Positions 10,894 to 23,895 of a stretch of DNA of 64,000 nucleotides are shown piece after piece. The notes beneath the pieces are model-generated. The model had not been told where the DNA came from, searched no databases, and was given only the letters and a program-made list of their open reading frames with translations. This DNA comes from Laccaria trichodermophora (lineage: Eukaryota > Basidiomycota > Agaricomycetes > Agaricales > Hydnangiaceae): NCBI GenBank assembly GCA_018417955.1, contig JACTVC010000010.1, forward strand, positions 632,763 to 696,762, read 5' to 3'. Both the position numbers and the translations under genes were made by a program. Each line of letters opens with the position of its first letter. The stretch's first letter is position 1.

Positions 10894-13800
10894 TTAACCA
10901 CCAACAGCCGTGAGCACAAGGTTGCATACTTCCTGCTTTTCAGCTCGGACACCAAGCTCCAGAGTTACGCCCTGGCCCCGCGAGAACGTCATCCGACAGC
11001 GCACGAGCACCTTTCCGCCACCGCCCGTTACGAGTCCAGATAGCTGTAGGGTGTGCACCGACGTTGATGAGGGTACTTCACTGCCACCAAGTGGCTCCAT
11101 ATTGAGAACTTCGATAATGGAGTCGCACGCCGCTAGCAAAGAAGGTTTAGCACGAATAGTGTATTCCAAATCTAGTCTTACCTTTGAGACTTTCCATCGC
11201 TGACAATGCGAAGGTTTCCGTAGCACTCGGAGCGGAACGCAGCCTATCCCACTCGGCACCGAAGGTTGAGTAACTCGGGATAATATAATCTCCTCCGGCA
11301 CTCAATTCGACTTCCTCGAGCTGGTACTCATCTTCGTAGCCTTCTTCCTCGGGCTCTCCTGTGGAAGGGTCAAGTTCTTTGCTGATGAATTTGAGTGTGC
11401 ATTGGAAGGAGCCCAATGCGAACTGATCTGGAGAGTTGCGTGTGAAGGAGACGTAGATGGTGCCAGGTGAATTGGCAGCGGTGAGGGCAAGCAACGGGAT
11501 GATGAAGTCTTCACTCAGCGCGTTGTCGTCGGATTGGGGTTGCATGATGACGGAGACTTGCTCCAGCACGGTATCTGGTAGGGTGTTGGACACGTTGTAC
11601 TAAATTCTTTTTTAATTTTTGTTCTTTGACATTCAAAGGGTTACAAAAGTCACCTGGAAGACGATATGCTCTTTGAAGACATGCTTGACACATGTAACTT
11701 GATACTCCGTTTCGTTCTCGGTCAACTGGGCAGGCGTCAAACTGCTGTTAATCACAGGACCGTAGGATCCAAATTCTGGAACTTCGGAAAGCTGTTGAAG
11801 ATATGCCGATTGTTTCTCTGCCGCCGACGGGGCCGCAGGTGCATCCACTGCCTTATTTGGTGCTGGAACACCTATGGTATCGAGTGAACTTGGCCCTACG
11901 AACAACAGCCAATGAGCAGACGTAGAAGAACGATGGTTTTTGCAACTCACGAGCAGCTTCTTGGGCAGCTTGTGCCCGACTGATCTTCGGCACTGAAGAG
12001 ACGTCTAAGGCTTGACCAGCTGTTGACGGATCTTTTACATATGCTACCAATTTGGCTTCCAGTGCAGCTAATGAGAACACCGACTCTATCTAGGGGGTTA
12101 ACAGAAGATACGGCAGAAAATGAAGACGGCTGAATCACACCTTCTTTGACGTATGTGTCTGCGAGGGGTTTCTCCTTGAAAACCTTCAGAAAGAGGGCAG
12201 CACGGTCGCGAACTTCATCGTCAACATCATCGAGACACCTAACACAGTATCAGAAATGAAGGAAGGCAGGAAAGGATACGAGCGAACCGATTGAGTAGCA
12301 CAGTTATGCTGCGCTTCAAGCTAGCTTCAGGGGAATTAACACCAAACTTGGCCAAGCTCGTTACTGCCGCTGCTCTAACGGTTGCATTCTCTAGGACCAC
12401 GCGGTTGTAGATGAAGCGAATGTATTTGGCCGGTTGAGGTGATTTTGGACCTTCCACGCCAAGCAAATGAAGGATTCGGACGGAAAGTTTCGTGAATTCG
12501 CAGTCTTCAATGAATTCGCAGAGGTGAGAGAGAGCTTGCTCTTTGCATTCGCCGATAAACTTGATCATGTCGAACATAGCCTCGACGACAGCACGCTTGA
12601 AGTCATAGCCACCTTCATCTCGTAAAACTCCAGATAGGAAACTGAGCATCGAAACATGCTTTGTGGGAAATTTGAGACACAAAGAGCGGATGGCATCAAC
12701 GATGATGACTTTGAATTCGTCGCTGATTTCCGTCATAAAACCGGTAATTTGTTTGATGAGACGATCAACCGAAGCTTCATTTCCAGTCTAAAAATGAATT
12801 CAAGAAATGAAGAAGACGATGAAACGGTGGGCCGGACCTTTAGAAGTGTGGTGATGGCGTATGTCGCCACGCTGCGATTGGGGTCTGCGATAAGGCTTTC
12901 GAGATCGACATTGCATGTGGCCACACTGCTTGGGTGCGTGAGTGCAAGAGCAGCCAGTGTGCGAGTAGCAGCAAATTTTAAAACGGGCTTTGGCGACGAC
13001 AAGAAGAGCTGTAAAACTAAAGTACCGTTTCAGATACGAAAACGCTGCTTCCGAACACCGGCTCACCAGCTATTGATTTTGTTAACTGAGCCGGTGAAGC
13101 ATTTTTCATTTCGCAGATGACTCGTGCTGCCTCGAAGTTGACCATATCGCTCTTGTGACGTAACCAGCCCTCAAGTAACTCTACCATTTGTCTTTGAACA
13201 CTGCAAGGCAACTGTTCAACCACCCAAAAATATAAAAGGCGGGTATACTAAAGGACTCACTTGGGGTCTTCCTCCATAACTTTGGCGGCGTATCGAATGA
13301 GCATGCACAGGGCCATCGGGTTCTTCAATGTGGTGCCAGCACCTGACTTGCCTCCGCCAAGTTGTTGGATCATCTTTGTCACTGCCATTCTGTCCTGCTG
13401 GCGGATAAGATAGAGAAGACCTAAACCATGATACTGCGCGATATAGCTCGAGGAGGCAATTGCCTGGGGTCCGTTGGGTTGGCTGGATGAGCCGCCAAAG
13501 CCAAGATACCCACCCCCAGAGCTCGAACCGAAGAAGGTCGAAGACGACTTGGCGTTGACGGCTTCTTGCGCTTCGTTAACCCAACGCTTGACGACGTCTT
13601 TAGCGTGAGGGAAAAGATGGTATGCTGAGACGAGGGCGGCAGAGGCAATTGCGGGGTTGCGGTCGACGATGGCCGCCTTGAAGAACCGTTCTACGCCCTG
13701 AGCCATTGAGGGCTGTCATAATTTGAGGGATTAACTTGAACACGCGAGGTAAAGTCACAAAACGCACGTCAATGATACGACATAGTGCTCTGATCGCATT

Positions 13801-14223
13801 GGGCCGGTAGATAACTTCAGAGTTGGGCTGCATGTCCTTCATTATGCTGCTTGTAACCATTATTACATCTTCAGCAGTAGTAGCAAGCTCCTTGATGGCA
13901 AGATACACCGCTTGCCGCAACGCGCTCTATGTTGAACTCATCAGACACGCAAAGTTTGCACGGACAGCGTGACTTACATCTTTGTGCTGGAACAGTTTTG
14001 TTGTCCCAAAAAATAGGGTGGTAGCTTCCTGGGGTCCAAAAGTCTCTCCGACATAGAGAAGATAGACGATGCGAGTGATGAGCGCCCTGCATTTTCGTGG
14101 ACTAATTGGAGAATCATTGAAGACGCGAGCTTCTTGGATGATGGTGGTTTTGTTGTTATAGTAAGAGCTCAGACCGCTTTCGTCCTCTTTCTTTGACGGA
14201 AAGGCCATGGCAAAGGAGGCCAT
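10894..14223 (-). CDS. SEC21: Coatomer subunit gamma
   Basis: Exons (minus) 14223-13978, 13926-13768, 13712-13261, 13200-13059, 13008-12838, 12787-12288, 12238-12139, 12089-11951, 11895-11654, 11599-11182, 11132-10894; 935 aa, the usual family length. It is the gamma subunit of the COPI coat, acting in retrograde Golgi-ER traffic with beta-COP, delta-COP and zeta-COP and recognising Arf1. The N-terminal adaptin-like HEAT solenoid is recognisable ([71 protein letters not shown]). A linker rich in Ala and Pro precedes the C-terminal appendage (residues about 640-935), which ends in [21 protein letters not shown]. The ATG at 14223 is the only reasonable start. Every splice is GT-AG. Confidence 0.97.
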
Positions 14224-15123
14224 CTCTACAGAACAGTGGAAAGTGAAGCGGAATCTGCAGAGAAGAGAGAGAGGTTACTGAAGTTCAACGGAACTGGCGG
14301 ACGTGGAGGTTGCAATGCCGACGTGTTTATTACTATTTGACTACAGCTTTGGAGATTGCAATTATTTCAACTACTGGTTGTACAGGAATAAATGGCGTTC
14401 ATCGATGTTCATAAGAGAGAGGTAGACGCAAGCCGCCCGATGAGCACTCCTTCACCCAAGGCCCAAGTCCACCAGACGTGACGCCCTCTTCAACCCGCTC
14501 GCCCTCTCTGAGATCTCGTGTATGTACGAAGCCCAGGATGAGGTGGGAGTTAGAAGGACAACAAATGCAGGATCGGACCGGAAACCAGACGAAAGGCGAG
14601 GTAGGTAGGATAGGTAAGGAACGTGTGAGACAAAATTGAGGTGGGGGGAATGGTAAACTTATAGCACAATGAATTGGATAAGGATGGATAGAAAGGGAGG
14701 AATTATCCCGAAGATATACGGGCGCAGGGGAATGATGGTGTATAAGTAGATAAAACGGGCAGAAGCAGCCATTTCCCGATCATCCTCTTGCGAAAATGTC
14801 AGAAAAGCTTGAAAAGAAAAGAGCGTCCGTGTCGAATAAAGTAGAGAGGCGACTTCAAGCCATGTTTGATGTAGGGAGTAACACATCTTGCCTATAGGAT
14901 TGTGTTCAGACCAAGCCGGGAACCTCCTGTTCGACGATGACATTGGGTGCGATGGAGAGGAAGTGGAGGCTGGGAGCGTTCTCTGAAACCGGCAGAAACC
15001 GGACGTGCCCCGACCCTGTAGACCCCCCCTCCCCCAACGACGCCCAATAGAACCCACACGAGCTCCTTTGAGCACGGGTAACCGCCGAACCGATCATTAA
15101 CCAAACTGAGCGAAACCCTCCTT
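14224..15123. other. Intergenic, 900 bp
   Basis: Upstream of gamma-COP and downstream of casein kinase 1. Short ORFs here have no family resemblance. A purine-rich stretch lies around 14560-14700 and a C-rich run near 15020. No gene seen. Confidence 0.55.
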
Positions 15124-16470
15124 CTACCCTCCACCCCCCAATCGCCCAGTTGCACTCGGGACGCGTATACTGGAAACAGGCAGATCAAATATGCAACAAG
15201 CCCATTTACCAAAGTTCAGCGTCCCTTCCGCGATTGCCACGCTGTTGGCCCACAGCTCCTGGGGCAGCTTGCTGTGCTTGTCTAGTGTGAGAACGTAACC
15301 TGGACAGATAAAACATTAGCGAGACGCCAAACTAGTTCGGTCCCATGCATTGCTCACATTCTGTCACTAGCACGATGCTCGTCATCCTCTTGAACGACCT
15401 TGCGCCTGCCTGCGCCGCCTGCTTTGGAGCTGGATCCTGCTGTCTGGTCATCTTGGGCTCCTCGCTGGACGCTCCAGTCAAATACATAGTCGTACTGGTA
15501 CCCCTCCCGAACGAAGAGGTCACGGAAGAGTTTGCGAAGATAGGAGTAGTCGGGTTTGTCGTCGAAGCGAAGAGCACGAGTGTAGTTCAAGAATATGCCG
15601 AATTCATTCGGGAATCCACGGCAGAGAAGGTCGGTGGGGGTGGTCATCTTCTTTTCCATAATGCGATCGTATTTCTGCTTCTTGGTGGCAGCTTTGAGAC
15701 CCTGCCAGGGAAGGGCTCCACGGAGGAAGTACATCAAAACATAAGCAAGAGATTCGAGGTCATCACGGCGTGCTTGCTCAACACCCAAATGGGTGTTGAT
15801 CGATGTGTAGCGAGCAGTACCCGTCAAGTTCTTGTTCTCTCTATACGGAATGTGGAGGTGGGTCTTGGGGTCACGGAACTTCTTAGCGAGACCAAAATCG
15901 ATCACATTGACTTGGTTACCGCGCTTTCCAATGCCCATCAGGAAGTTATCTGGCTTGATGTCACGATGTATGAAGTTGCGAGAGTGGATATACTCGATGC
16001 GAGAAATCTATCCCAGAGGGTCAGCGAAGAGTAAAGACATATAGTAGAAAAAGGCACAGACGAGTTGGTCGGCGAGTAAAAGAACAGTCTTGAGGCTGAA
16101 CTTGCGGTTGCAAAAGTTGAAAAGATCCTCGAGAGAAGGCCCAAGAAGGTCAAGAACCATAGCATTGTAGTCGCACTCGGTGCCGAACCATCGGACGAAG
16201 GGGACGCCTACGCCGCCTGCGAGAGTCTTGTAAACCTTTGACTCATACTCTAGTTGAGGATGTTTTGCTTTGACGGACTCGAGCTTGATGGCAACTTCTT
16301 CACCCGAGATGATGTTAATTCCAAGGTAGATGTCACCTAGAATGATATAAGCGAGTTGACAACAATGAGACGTCTTGAGACACACCAAAAGAACCAGAGC
16401 CAATTTTTTTTCCAAGCCTATATTTCCCACCAACACGAAGATCCAATCTATGAGACGAGGAGTCCGCCAT
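15124..16470 (-). CDS. Casein kinase 1 family Ser/Thr kinase
   Basis: Exons (minus) 16470-16386, 16336-16062, 16007-15358, 15299-15210, 15169-15124; 381 aa. Hhp1/CK1-delta-type kinase: [19 protein letters not shown] (P-loop), [27 protein letters not shown], the CK1-specific SINTHLG (activation segment) and [18 protein letters not shown]. The tail is basic and Gln-rich and has no CAAX box, unlike membrane-bound yeast Yck1/2, so a nuclear/cytosolic enzyme is likely. If the intron at 15357-15300 is retained, the frame reads ATG TGA at once and the kinase loses its last 45 residues. The same TGA makes 15354 an alternative 3' end. The first exon is short and ends within the glycine loop. Confidence 0.93.
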
Positions 16471-17649
16471 GGGCTAATAGAGTGTGAGAATGGGGTCTGT
16501 TAGAGGGAAGAGTGAGTAAGAAAAAGCGCCGTAGAAACAACAGATAGAAGAAAGGATCAAAGGGTTTTGTATGAATCAAGGGCTGGAAGGCATGCGCATC
16601 AAACAGTGTCACTGCACACGTAAGGCAAGACCACAGGTGGCGAACAGCGGAATGCGATGTAGATGACCAGTTAATCACCACCCCATAGATCGTCGTTACA
16701 TCGCGGAGCATTGGCGTGTCTGGTGAAGATGCCACCTTCGTGTTGCACGACCATTCGAGAGCCTTGCGGTTGCAAGGCGGTGTCCGCGAGGCGCTTAGAG
16801 CGGCGTTTGGATAGATATGTTGCAAGAGGTAGAAGGAGTAGAAGAAGGTAAAGGTGTACTCACTGATGAAGAGAAAGCAGAGGGGATATACTGAAGAAAG
16901 AGAGGGGGCGAGGGCGTTATAAGAGAGATGTGAGGTCAGGAGGCAAACGACAACAGACAAGGAGAACCAAACAAGCTGTGTCGTCGGAGTCTCAATCTGA
17001 TCGATGAATCAAATGTCGTGGCTTCAAATTTGTAGTCTTTGCAACGATCTTTTCTCTTGCTCTTGCTTCATAGAAATATTAATGCCCTGAATCAGCCTGA
17101 ATCCTGGCAGGTGCCTAACCTGATGCTTGCCTTCATCTGAATTTTTTTTGGCGAGAACACCCTGTATATACTTATCGCCGTTCACGTTGTTTGAGGGGCT
17201 CCACCCAAATGACAGCCAACTTGACAACTGTTATGACACTAGGGCGTTTAGTGTCAGAGCACCCGCAGCGCAGCTGTATCGGCCTTCGTGTTGAATATTT
17301 TGCTGTAGGGGCTGTGGATAAAATTTTATTTCTCCGAGAAGTTTCCGTTGTTCGTGCATGCATGGCAATGTCGATAATTTCAAGTTTCAAACGTGCAAGT
17401 GCCAAGAATGGTACTACATAGTACTACTTACCGTTGCAGTGTTGGTGTGTTAGCTTCTGTTGCCATCATGCATCACAACCGAATTTAGGCTAGTTCCCGT
17501 CTCCGCCATCTTCGTTCACAACGTCGACCGTCTCTACTCAATACTTGCTTATCTCTCTTTTTTCTCACCCACTCAGGTTTGTGCGGCCATCACTCTCCTT
17601 ATCCTTGCCCCTCTTGCTCTTCCACTTTCTGCGTTAAATCTCCGCAACA
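16471..17649. promoter_or_regulatory. Divergent promoter region, 1,179 bp
   Basis: Shared upstream region of casein kinase 1 (minus) and chitin synthase (plus). No coding signal. A pyrimidine-rich stretch (17500-17640) precedes the chitin synthase ATG, a common feature of fungal core promoters and leaders; the ctcacccactcag just before 17580 could be a leader-intron acceptor. Confidence 0.5.
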
Positions 17650-20600
17650 ATGGCCTACCGCCAAAACCACGATCCTTATTATGCCGCACACCAAGATAAT
17701 ACACCTCCCCCGTTTCCTCAGCACGGCAATACTGGTGTTGCCGTCGACTATCCTCCCCCAGCGGGCTATGGCCAACGTAATGACTACGATGCCAACTGGG
17801 ATGCAAAGTCCTACCAGAGCAGCTATGCTGGTTCCCAGGCGCACCTGAATCCTTATGAGATGGCCCAAGTCAATGCGACTCCCCCAGTCCCAGGCGTACG
17901 CTTCCAGCAGCAGCCCCAATACCCTCCGCAGCAGCAGCGCCCCGGAATGTACAGAGATCCTAGCAGCGCAGGCTGGTCTGACGCACGAGACAAACTCATG
18001 AAACGTAGATCTATCAAGCAGGTCCAGCTTGTTCATGGTAATCTTGTTCTCGATGTTCCCGTTCCCACAAATATCGTCCCCGATGGAAAACCCGACGAAG
18101 AGTTTGTCAAGATGAGGTACACTGCTGCGACTTGCGACCCTGATGATTTCATGTCTTCTCGTTATACACTCCGGCCGTATCTTCTTGGTCGTGAGACGGA
18201 GTTATTTATTGTGATGACAATGTACAACGAGGATGAGGTACTTTTCGTCAAGACCATGAATGCGTGAGTGTGCTTTCCACCTGACTTTACTACTTCTTTA
18301 TAGTTTATTACAGCGTAATCAAAAACATTGCACACTTGTGTGGTCGCAATAAATCCAAGATGTGGGGGCCGGAAGGTTGGAAAAAGGTCGTCGTATGCGT
18401 TGTTTCCGATGGACGCAACAAAGTCAACAAGCGCACTCTTCAAGTCCTGAATCTAGTATGCGTCTCCCTGTTCTTTGACAACCTGCCATTCACTTTCCAT
18501 TCTCTCAGATGGGTTGCTACCAAGAAGGCATTGCGAAGGATTCAGTCGGCGGCAAGGACGTCACGGCCCATATCTACGAGTGAGTTTTTCGTGGAGTGGT
18601 ACACAGATCGCATTGAACCGCTCGCCATAGGTACACCACCAGTGTCATTGTCACGGATACAGGCGAAGTATCTAAAGGCTCTTGTCCCATCCAAGTGCTT
18701 TTCTGTCTCAAAGAACAAAACAAGAAGAAACTGAATAGTCATCGATGGTTCTTCAATGCGTTCGCTCCCCTTTTGAAGCCCAATGGTATGTATTGGTTCT
18801 ATGTTTTTGTAAAATCTTTGTTAACAGACCCTAAAGTCTGTGTTCTCCTCGATGTTGGTACCAAGCCAACTGGTACATCTATCTACGAACTTTGGAAATG
18901 TGAGGTCTTTTCATCACAATTAACCAATGATTTACATTTCCCTAAGGCTTCGATAAACACTCTAATGTTGGTGGTGCCTGCGGAGAGTAAGTGATTTCAA
19001 TTACACTTACCATGGTTGTGGTAATGACAAGTATGCAGGATCTGTGTTGATGTCGGTCGTGGCTGTGGTCTCCTGCTTTCAAGCCCTCTTGCAGCCTCTC
19101 AGAATTTCGAGGTGAGTACGCCCATGCATTCTTTATGCTTCAAGTCTCAACTCTTGTAGTACAAAATGTCCAACATTCTTGACAAACCGCTCGAGGTGCG
19201 CAGCATACAACTTTCAAGGCATTACCAAACTGAGCTCATCTCCGTAGAGCGTATTTGGATATATCAGCGTGCTTCCTGGAGCCTTCAGTGCCTATCGTTA
19301 CCGAGCTCTCCTCAATGGACCTGATGGCAAGGGTCCACTTGCGTCATATTTCAAGGGCGAAACTATGCATGGCGCTGGTAGCGATGCTGGCTTGTTTGGT
19401 GAGTCTTATGAATCATGATTATTCTACGATGGTTCTAACTAAGCTTACAGAGGTAACGAACTGGCTCTTTCAATGTGCTATTCTAACTTCGTCATTAGAG
19501 GAACATGTATCTTGCTGAGGACCGTATTCTTTGCTTCGAAATTGTCACAAAAAAGCGTGAGGGTTGGATGTAGGTGGCTTCCTCTTTTCGGAAAGCGTTT
19601 TCGAATAACTCATCATTCATTGACAGCTTGAAGTACGTCAAGAGTGCAAAAGCTTCTACTGATGTTCCAACCACCGTAAATTTCCTCCAACTTTGTTGAA
19701 CTTCACTATTTCATCTATGTTTCAGGTGCCAGAGTTTATTTCGCAACGTCGCCGATGGCTCAATGGTTCACTTTTTGCGTCAATACATGCAACAGTCTTC
19801 TTTTTCCGTATTTGGTCCTCAGGCCAGAACTTTTTCCGCAAAATTGTGCTCCAGGTAAAAATAAATGTACTTAGCGTGCTTCCTTTGCGCTCACCCTGTG
19901 TCAACTTGCAGTTTGAGTTCATTTACAATGCGGTTCAGCTCTTGTTTACGTGGACGTCCCTTGCAAATTTCTATCTGGCTTTCTTCTTCGTACGTTGCAA
20001 TCGACAGTCTTCTGTGCCGCTCATTCACCGCTGGGTTAGCTGGTGTCATCGGCTACGACGAGCTCGTCACAGAACGCTTTCAATTTCCTCAGTAGTGGCG
20101 CTGGCAAAATCGTTTTCGAAATCTTCCTCAATCTCTACATTGGTCTTCTCTTTCTCGTGTTGGTTTGTTCCCTTGGCAATCGACCTCAAGTGAATCTTTA
20201 TTGTTTCAATTCTTGGATCTTGGCTTATATCACATCAAAGGGCTCGAAATGGGCTTACAGTATCGCCATGATCTTGTTCGGTCTGTGCAATATCATAACG
20301 ACCTGGTGCGCTGCCTTCACCGTTTACTTGGCTGTTCCCCACGACGCCGCAGGATGGAAGGACTTCCCCAAGTATACATTTACCATTGCCCTTTTCAATC
20401 GAAGTGAATCTGATCATTTTATGCAACAGACTGTTGAAGACGACCCCTGCTCTTCAACAAATCGTTGTTGCACTTGGCGCCACATATGGTTTATACTTTA
20501 TCAGCTCCTTCATGCACTTTGAACCCTGGCACATGTTCACAAGCTTCCTTCAGTATATGTTCCTCCTGCCTTCCTACGTCAACATTTTAATGATGTACGC

Positions 20601-21176
20601 CATGTGTAATTTGCACGACGTGACATGGGGAACCAAGGGAGACAACGGGGCTGCCAAAGATCTCGGCGGTGCGAAAAAGGTTAAAGGCGATGACGGGAAA
20701 GACATGATGGAGGTGGAAGTGCCTACAACTCGTGAAGACGTCGACCAGTTGTGGGTCGCGTCGCGAAACTCGCTGAAAACTCGCACCCCTGACGAGAAGG
20801 AACATCGTGACGCTGCCACAAAGCAAACTGACCATGACAGAAACAGCAGAACCAACGTCGTTCTTGCTTGGGTTGGATCAAATATGTACGTCGATATGCG
20901 ACTTCACAAATCTAGTCTGACCTTGTTAATGCATATAGGCTTTTGATCATCGTCTTCACTTCAGCCGCATTCTCTGAATGGGTCTCTAAACGTATCAACA
21001 CCGGCGATAGTGCTTTCAATCCTTATCTGACCTTCCTATTCTACGCATTGTAGGGATCTTCCTTCGTAATTTTGTTGTGGTCGGCTGACTATTTTTTTTC
21101 CCCCAGTGCTGGGCTCTCAGCAATACGCTTCACAGGTTCCTTTTTATACCTCCTTTTCCGACTGTGCGGCTTCTAG
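17650..21176 (+). CDS. Chitin synthase, division 1 (class I-III type)
   Basis: Nineteen exons: 17650-18263, 18314-18455, 18509-18579, 18631-18785, 18828-18899, 18947-18986, 19039-19111, 19160-19195, 19248-19398, 19451-19452, 19499-19569, 19627-19675, 19726-19854, 19912-19989, 20040-20189, 20241-20371, 20430-20885, 20939-21049, 21107-21176; 866 aa. It polymerises UDP-GlcNAc into chitin at the plasma membrane. A Pro/Gln/Tyr-rich cytosolic head (residues 1-120) precedes the GT2 domain: [37 protein letters not shown] and the QRRRWLNGS signature. The C-terminal half has about seven hydrophobic helices. The frame at 21050 would stop, but splicing 21050-21106 adds [19 protein letters not shown], the expected last membrane segment. 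Exon 10 is predicted to be only 2 nt long (see findings). No myosin or cytochrome-b5 domain, so not class V-VII. Confidence 0.95.
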
Positions 21177-21802
21177 ATTTGGACTTTTGCCTCCTTCGAT
21201 ATTATAATTGGCGTGGATCTGTCACAGGAATGATAACCCTACTTGTATTGTTATTTATACCCTATGTTACCCCCCATATGCAAATTGATTTTGCGGGATG
21301 AAAGTAGTGCTTTGTGTGCCTCCTTTTTGGAGTTGTTGTATATCTGTCTCCACTGCCTACTATATGTGGTCACGATGTGTGTATGAGTCAGGATATGCGG
21401 AGGCCACTTTTCATGGCATTCCCTTGCTCCTGTTCTTTTGAAAAGGTTCACACATATTTAATTAGTATGTAGAGTGTTGCTTGCAGAGCCTTATGGGATT
21501 TCTGAGGTGCAGGAACAACATGAAAAATGCACTCTGCATATCCTGACTCATACGCACATGTTGACCACATATAGTATGGATATGAGCAAGTGGTGGACTC
21601 AATAATGTAAGCCAAGGGGATACACAAGGTAAAAGACAAAATATCCACATGCTTAACCTTTATAGAATATACAAAAATAAGCTGTAAAATCATCTGCTTT
21701 TTCTTCACCTTTCCAAATTCTGAGGTATACTTGTATCTATACCTTGAAGGCAAAGGGCCAAGGCTGATGGCTTATAATCAGGATACCAGAATGTGTTGAT
21801 TT
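21177..21802. other. Intergenic, 626 bp
   Basis: AT-rich, convergent between the chitin synthase and the deaminase-like gene. No coding signal; expected to contain both 3' UTRs. Confidence 0.6.
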
Positions 21803-23376
21803 CTATTCACACATACCAGCTTCGGCAGCTTCTATCGTTGCTTCCAATCTTGCTAGGTCTTCTTCAAGTTCTTCAGAGATACATGAGTCACCAGAGGTGC
21901 TATCCGACTGTGGTTGGGATGGCCCCTCTAAGACTGCACACAGCTCATTTACATATGCAGTCAATTCAGTGCTCAGAGCTGCAATCATTTTCTTTCTAAC
22001 CTGGGTATTGAGAGACAGGGTGCTGGGTTGTAATTGCTTTGATTGCTCCAGTGACAGCAGGGAAGGGCAAGGCCACCGGAGATGGATCTTGTTGTGGCAA
22101 GTGTGGGAACCCTTGGTGAAGAATCGGTGAAGATGAAAAGATTCTGCGACAAGATTGAAACTGCTGAAAAGAGTGGCACACCCATGACAAGAGGGTTTTG
22201 ATCCACCAAAATAGTGGTATGGATTAATGTTGGGGTATTGCACATGATATGCGAGTAGGGTGGATTCAGGGTGAACAGCTGCATTCATGGATAGTTCAGT
22301 CCCATTCTTCAGCTCTATTCCCTCATTTTTGGCTTTCTCTTGCAGCCGTTTCAGTAGCTCGTTGCATACCAGTAGCTCCTTCCAGTTTCCCAGAGGAAAA
22401 ATGATGGGGAGGATGTTCTGCTGAGAAAATGTGATGGATATGTCACCATGAACTGCTGGCACAGAAACCACATCAAATTGTCCCTTGAGGAAAGGTGAGA
22501 GTCGGCGGGACCTGGCGATGTGTGTGATGGTATGGATATGGTGGTGAAGGGTGAAAAGCTTCTTGAGGAACCATCATAGAGACAATTTCCTGTTCTGGTC
22601 TGCATCTAAAAATAAGACATGAGCTATAGCTTCATAAATGCAAAATGTGAGGCCAGACTACAAATCAAATTATCCCAGCGTGTCAGAATATCCTCATTTC
22701 CTGCAGCATTCAAATGACCCCACCAGGCCTGACTCATCTCATCAATCATCTGAATCAAGTTAGTCGGCAGTCTGTCATTCTGCAGCAGAACCTGAATGTG
22801 TTCCAATGCCCGGTGTGTAAGGTGTAGAAGCTCGGCATCCTTATCATTAGCTTGCAAGCTTTTCACAGTGGTCTTGTATATTTCTAGAATTGCAGGTGCC
22901 CTTTTGAAAAAGCGTGAGCGAAGTTTGCTGTATGAATGTTCATAAATAGTCTTCTGAATTTCAAGCTCGCCGTCCATACATGACTGGGTTTTATTTGTTT
23001 CAGGGAATGTTTCGTTATCAGCTGTGAGTTCTACAACTTTTCGGAGTTCCTTGAGCTGACCCCATATTTGATGGAGATGGGAGATAACGGTGGCTGGTAC
23101 ACTCTCATTGGAAGATACATACAGGGTCGCAGCATTCGGGTCCATGGCCAATGACACAAAGAAGACTTCTCCTTTTTCTTTTTGGATACAAACAGCAGCA
23201 AGAGCATCTAAGAGGTCCATCAATTGGTCGTCCTTGGAATATGGGTGGCCAGTTAAACGCCGAGACCCAACATTGAGGTTATGGTGTCGCTCCATGGATA
23301 GATTTGATACATCGCCATGCCGACCAGAGAGTAATGAGAGATAAAGCTCTGGCGTGGTGTTTTGACTCGGAGGCAT
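21803..23376 (-). pseudogene. OTT_1508-like deaminase, probably disrupted by an in-frame TGA
   Basis: Exon 1 23376-22662 and exon 2 22605-21803 join in phase over a 56-nt intron with gtagtc donor and tttttag acceptor. The joined frame then meets TGA at 22576-22574, ten codons into exon 2, although the frame reads open and protein-like on both sides. The C-terminal part has paired motifs of the OTT_1508-like deaminase family that is expanded in Agaricomycetes: an HPESTLLAYH helix (H-x-E) and KPSCHGCATLF (C-x2-C), which would hold the catalytic zinc and Glu, followed by FFTKGSHTCHNK. Exon 1 is helical and unremarkable. Codon use is AT-richer than the neighbours. Alternatives: an extra intron I could not place, a real read-through, or a sequencing error. 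Substrate unknown. Confidence 0.6.
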
Positions 23377-23895
23377 CGCGGAAAGAAGTAAAGAGAATTA
23401 TCAGAATCGACCAAACAAAAATTACACGGTCTTGGGCCCGGGAATCATGCAGAGTATTTGAGGTAAACGGGTGTGGTTTTCGCTTTGTGGGGATGGAGGT
23501 AAAAAGAAGTTTGTGCAGGTTTGTGCATCCATGCATGATTGATACGCGCGTACGATTTGACTTAAGTGCTCTTCATCACAGTAAATATTCATGAACATTC
23601 AACAAGCTTGGACAATCAAGCAACGTAGCGCTCTCGATAGATGATTTGCATCTGTAACCTTGCGATGCCAGCTTGCTTGCAGTTCTAAATAAAACGTAGT
23701 TGCAATCACGATCGATGTTCATGTTTTTCGGTCTTTCTTTCATTATCTGAAGACTACTTAGTGGATTACAATCAGCCTCGACTCGATATATACTGAAAAA
23801 CACCTCGTTAAAGGATAAAATACAACGGAACGAAAATGAGTAACGAAGATGCGCAGGGGGGGGAAATATCAATGCAAATATGATGGGTATAATGA
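23377..23895. other. Intergenic, 519 bp
   Basis: Between two minus-strand genes. Contains a G7 run near 23856. No coding signal; presumably the deaminase-like gene's promoter and the 3' UTR of the next gene. Confidence 0.55.

Noticed and set aside
15345..16034. 229-codon plus-strand ORF
   Set aside because: It is the antisense shadow of casein kinase 1, whose catalytic motifs are unmistakable on the minus strand.
17599..18036. 145-codon minus-strand ORF
   Set aside because: Antisense of the chitin synthase head, with no family resemblance.
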